DNA of 43,867 nt from Dehalococcoidales bacterium (GTDB lineage Bacteria > Chloroflexota > Dehalococcoidia > Dehalococcoidales > UBA2162), in contig JAFGCW010000003.1 in the NCBI GenBank assembly GCA_016932435.1, positions 1 through 43,867 of the forward strand. Direction: 5' to 3'. Under the pieces are notes generated by a model. That model ran no database searches. It saw nothing but the letters and a program-made list of their open reading frames with translations, and was not told where the DNA came from. Position numbers and translations under genes: made by a program. Below are positions 42,833-43,867 of the stretch, piece by piece. The number at the start of each line of letters is the position of its first letter. Positions within the stretch are counted from its first letter, which is position 1.

Positions 42833-43330
42833 CTACGAATCAAAGGAAACATTACCTGAAATAGTACCTTCCCATACACCGGGATCCGTTTCTGTGACCA
42901 TGAAGACCAGGGTGCCTTGTATACCTGCAAGTTCATCCGTACCGGAGATGATGGTTTGTTCCACTCTAAAGTCACCATTTCCCAGGCATTGATGATTGAC
43001 ATAAGCGGTGAACGTTCCTTCTTTACCCAGTACTGTCCCTGTGAAAGTCTTGATACCTACACGTTTGATGGTATTCGAGCATGGAGAAAATCCACAATAT
43101 AGATTTTCTTGGGCAGTACCAACAAGACCTCCATCGTAGGTACTTGTGTAGGAAAAACAAACCGTCATCATATAACTGCTATAATAATCATTGATACATT
43201 CGGCTTTCGTTAGCGTAACTACGTATTTTCCACTTACCTCGGTACTAGAGTCGGCGTTTGCGACACCCGCTGGTATAATTGTTGTCAGTGCTAAGACCAT
43301 TACCAGAAATGTTATATATAGTTTTTTCAA
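42833..43330 (-). CDS. Secreted protein, DUF3224/allene-oxide-cyclase-like beta barrel
   Basis: 165 aa. A clear Sec signal peptide (MKKLYITFLVMVLALTTIIP, then AGVANA, cleavage after A26). The mature part is beta-rich with five Cys. The segment VEQTIISGTDELAGIQGTLVF resembles the SGT-x-x-LAGI-x-G motif of DUF3224-type barrels, ending VWEGTISGNVSF. Family function is unknown; it is likely extracellular. A GGGAGAAG site precedes the ATG. Confidence 0.75.
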   Translation of the reverse strand: MKKLYITFLVMVLALTTIIPAGVANADSSTEVSGKYVVTLTKAECINDYYSSYMMTVCFSYTSTYDGGLVGTAQENLYCGFSPCSNTIKRVGIKTFTGTVLGKEGTFTAYVNHQCLGNGDFRVEQTIISGTDELAGIQGTLVFMVTETDPGVWEGTISGNVSFDS

Positions 43331-43481
43331 TTTTCTTCTCCCTTTTTCTTTTTTATCAAAATTACGATCTATTCTATTGTCCTTTTCCCATATATATTTC
43401 CTCCTTTTACGTTATTTTTTTCTGTCTAATCCCAACATATCAGATATAAATTTACGTTCAACAAGCGTGGTGGTAGCTGCC

Positions 43482-43513
43482 ATCCAGCACTGCGGTTAGC
43501 TTATCTGCTGGAT
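43482..43513. repeat. Small hairpin in the 43331-43589 spacer
   Basis: ATCCAGCA (43482-43489) and TGCTGGAT (43506-43513) with a 16-base loop. The rest of this 259-base spacer is AT-rich, and I see no gene in it. Confidence 0.4.
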
Positions 43514-43589
43514 TCACTTGAAAATTAAGTAGAATTGTTTTATATTTGGGTGACTTGCACGTAACGATTCTTGTATATGACACGACTCG

Positions 43590-43867
43590 ATGAGGAATGC
43601 CCTGGAAATGGCAAAACGGACTGGAGCGTTAACCACTTTCGGGCGTGATTTGGATTCTTTGCTTAAACAGGCAGGGATATCCTCACTCCGTGAATACGCT
43701 GATACCTGCGGAGTAAATTACAAATACCTTTCCCAACTTCGTACGAATTCGGAACGTCGTCCAGGTGGTCTTTACGTGGATATTCTCAAACCTTTTGCAC
43801 GCCTGAAGATCCTGGACTGCACCGAAAGCCACCGACTTTCCTCAAGACACCGCGGTAAGCATTTGTC
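43590..43867 (+). CDS. HTH-type (XRE-like) protein, partial (runs off window)
   Basis: An open frame continues to the window end without a stop (92 codons). ATG 43590 or ATG 43608 can serve as start; GAGG lies at 43592-43595, which favours 43608. Residues about 22-60 read LDSLLKQAGISSLREYADTC and GVNYKYLSQLRTNSERRP, a helix-turn-helix followed by a basic segment. It faces away from the secreted-protein gene. It may regulate something beyond the window. Confidence 0.55.
   Translation, partial: MRNALEMAKRTGALTTFGRDLDSLLKQAGISSLREYADTCGVNYKYLSQLRTNSERRPGGLYVDILKPFARLKILDCTESHRLSSRHRGKHL

Noticed and set aside
1..43867. CRISPR arrays, rRNA genes, complete insertion sequences
   Set aside because: I looked for regularly spaced direct repeats, rRNA-like stretches and transposase motifs and found none.

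Overview
The window looks like a chromosome fragment from a strictly anaerobic, probably uncultured bacterium. I would guess Chloroflexota (Dehalococcoidia-like), but no rRNA is present, so that is an inference from gene content and overall protein style. Support for an anaerobe comes from oxygen-sensitive or low-potential enzymes: a glycyl radical enzyme with its radical-SAM activase, a tungsten/molybdenum aldehyde:ferredoxin oxidoreductase, a bis-MGD molybdoenzyme of the pyrogallol-phloroglucinol transhydroxylase/resorcinol hydroxylase type, an Fe-S aldo/keto reductase and a probable selenoprotein.

Left part (1-27.2 kb) is a catabolic and redox region. On the minus strand, an AOR gene, a short UGSC-like fragment, the transhydroxylase large and small subunits and the start of an amidohydrolase run toward position 1. 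A split transketolase (plus strand) faces a minus-strand trio: 3-hydroxyacyl-CoA dehydrogenase, extended SDR/epimerase and VOC protein. Next, on the plus strand, come an unrecognised 302-aa protein, a UGSC-family protein whose reading frame crosses an in-frame TGA (probable selenocysteine), a DUF3795 zinc-ribbon protein, an aldo/keto reductase and an SDR. A minus-strand FAD oxidoreductase follows, then an Fe-S aldo/keto reductase and an iron-type alcohol dehydrogenase. From 20.2 to 25.8 kb lies a compact unit of MFS transporter, cupin, glycyl-radical activase and glycyl radical enzyme; the enzyme lacks the Glu usually found two residues after the catalytic Cys. A third aldo/keto reductase closes this part.

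At 27.3-27.9 kb a tRNA-Pro(GGG) is flanked by debris: a frameshifted HTH gene, a tyrosine-recombinase-like N-terminal fragment and short repeats. This may mark an old integration site.

Right part (28.1-43.9 kb) is mostly housekeeping: yggS, mobB, mutL, a pcrA/uvrD helicase, plsY, nadE and an amidohydrolase. Between them are lineage-type genes: a tandem pair plus a third copy of an alpha/alpha-toroid-like family, an AraC-GyrI regulator, a lipoprotein that looks like a dead trypsin-like protease, a secreted beta-barrel-like protein and the start of an HTH gene. Several promoters can be read here. Two of them (TTGAAT-17-TATCAT-6-GTG) are built identically and imply leaderless mRNAs. A dispersed hairpin repeat occurs twice in opposite orientation.

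The two best candidates for new biology are the UGA-containing UGSC fusion protein (11838-13586) and the glycyl radical enzyme cluster (20249-25823).
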